64,000 nt of DNA from Chaetoderma sp. LZ-2023a (Eukaryota > Mollusca > Caudofoveata > Chaetodermatida > Chaetodermatidae). A program made the translations under genes and the position numbers. Shown in pieces: positions 63,679-64,000 of this stretch; position 1 is the first letter of the stretch, and each line of letters opens with the position of its first letter. The stretch is taken from contig CM067367.1 of NCBI GenBank assembly GCA_034401795.1, positions 78,154,079 through 78,218,078 of the forward strand. Reading direction: 5' to 3'. Under the pieces are notes generated by a model, which was not told the origin of the DNA, made no database searches, and worked only from the letters and a program-made list of their open reading frames with translations.

Positions 63679-63809
63679 TCCTTGCATAATATCTGTCCAT
63701 ACTGCAGGTACATGAAACTATAGAGGGAGAACTCCACAGAGACAGATTTCAGTGGCAGCATTGATAGTGTCGGCTAACCAACACTTGGACAGAGTAGCCA
63801 TCTGCAAGC

Positions 63810-63999
63810 AACATAGAAATTTCAATTTTTATTTGTAGATCAAGAGAAGCGTATTTTTTAAGATGAATCACTGGAATGACTGGCTCGTGATCAAGCCAGT
63901 CATTCCAGTAATAAATTTTCAAAAATATGTTTCTCTTGGTCGGCAAACGGACATTTCTCAAGACCACTACAGAGTCAGTTTGGCTGCTATGAGTGTTAA
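63810..63999. repeat. P1 palindromic element at the window edge
   Basis: The core GACTGGCTCGTGATCAAGCCAGTC lies at 63878-63901, with good arms and the tail CACTACAGAGTCAG...GAGTGTTAA. The left end is eroded. Confidence 0.7.
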
Positions 64000-64000
64000 A

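Noticed and set aside
1-64000. tRNA or rRNA genes
   Set aside because: I looked for cloverleaf-like blocks and conserved rRNA words and found none that I could support by eye.

Overview
The window looks like intronic and flanking DNA of a marine lophotrochozoan, most likely a mollusc and perhaps a bivalve. The evidence is an AT-rich background, the very frequent word ACATGTA, dispersed repeats of a mollusc-like style (AAGAGGCCCAAGGGGCC ends, CCAAGATGGCCGCC words), and one intron-rich animal gene. I cannot name the species.

The only host gene I can support is on the minus strand: a homologue of CFDP1 (craniofacial development protein 1, Bucentaur/BCNT; counterpart of yeast Swc5, a subunit of the SWR1-type H2A.Z-exchange remodeller). 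Seven distinct coding exons run from 55760 down to a stop at 13474. Every exon-exon phase matches and the conserved order is preserved: acidic N-terminal part, DDLWSSFL motif, ITKVFDFAGEEV motif, glycine/serine-rich linker, then the BCNT-C domain ending at a TAA. The first exon with the start codon was not found and probably lies beyond 64000. The gene covers more than 42 kb for about 1 kb of coding sequence, so nearly everything else here is intron filling.

A ~3.7 kb segment (37307-41000) is repeated almost exactly at 41501-45201, on either side of a run of exactly 500 N. It carries one 114-bp exon, so this exon appears twice and in frame. This is either a real exon duplication or, more likely, two haplotypes laid end to end by the assembler.

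Mobile DNA, left to right: short palindromic elements throughout, many bounded by TTAA with CCC-like termini (three families that look piggyBac-related); a second palindromic composite family centred on TTGAATATTTTGAAAC; hAT-type non-autonomous elements with perfect 8-bp target duplications (15143-16263, 47682-48157, 50904-51950); a broken LINE (20140-21619); a DD37D mariner-type element inside a TA microsatellite (22857-24166); a nearly whole DIRS-type tyrosine-recombinase retrotransposon with inverted terminal repeats and an internal complementary region (28104-35137); a 38-bp minisatellite (36455-37640); a long tandem-unit repeat holding two nested elements (48208-53930); a Tc1 DD34E element with one in-frame stop (60847-62365); and a THAP zinc-finger fragment (63123-63236).

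Nothing here forms an operon or a prokaryotic system. The most informative structures are the duplicated in-frame exon at the gap, the recovered gene across 42 kb of transposon-filled intron, the nested insertions that give relative ages, and clusters of a TGCGTTTRA-like word inside elements with a CAGTACAG-type end.
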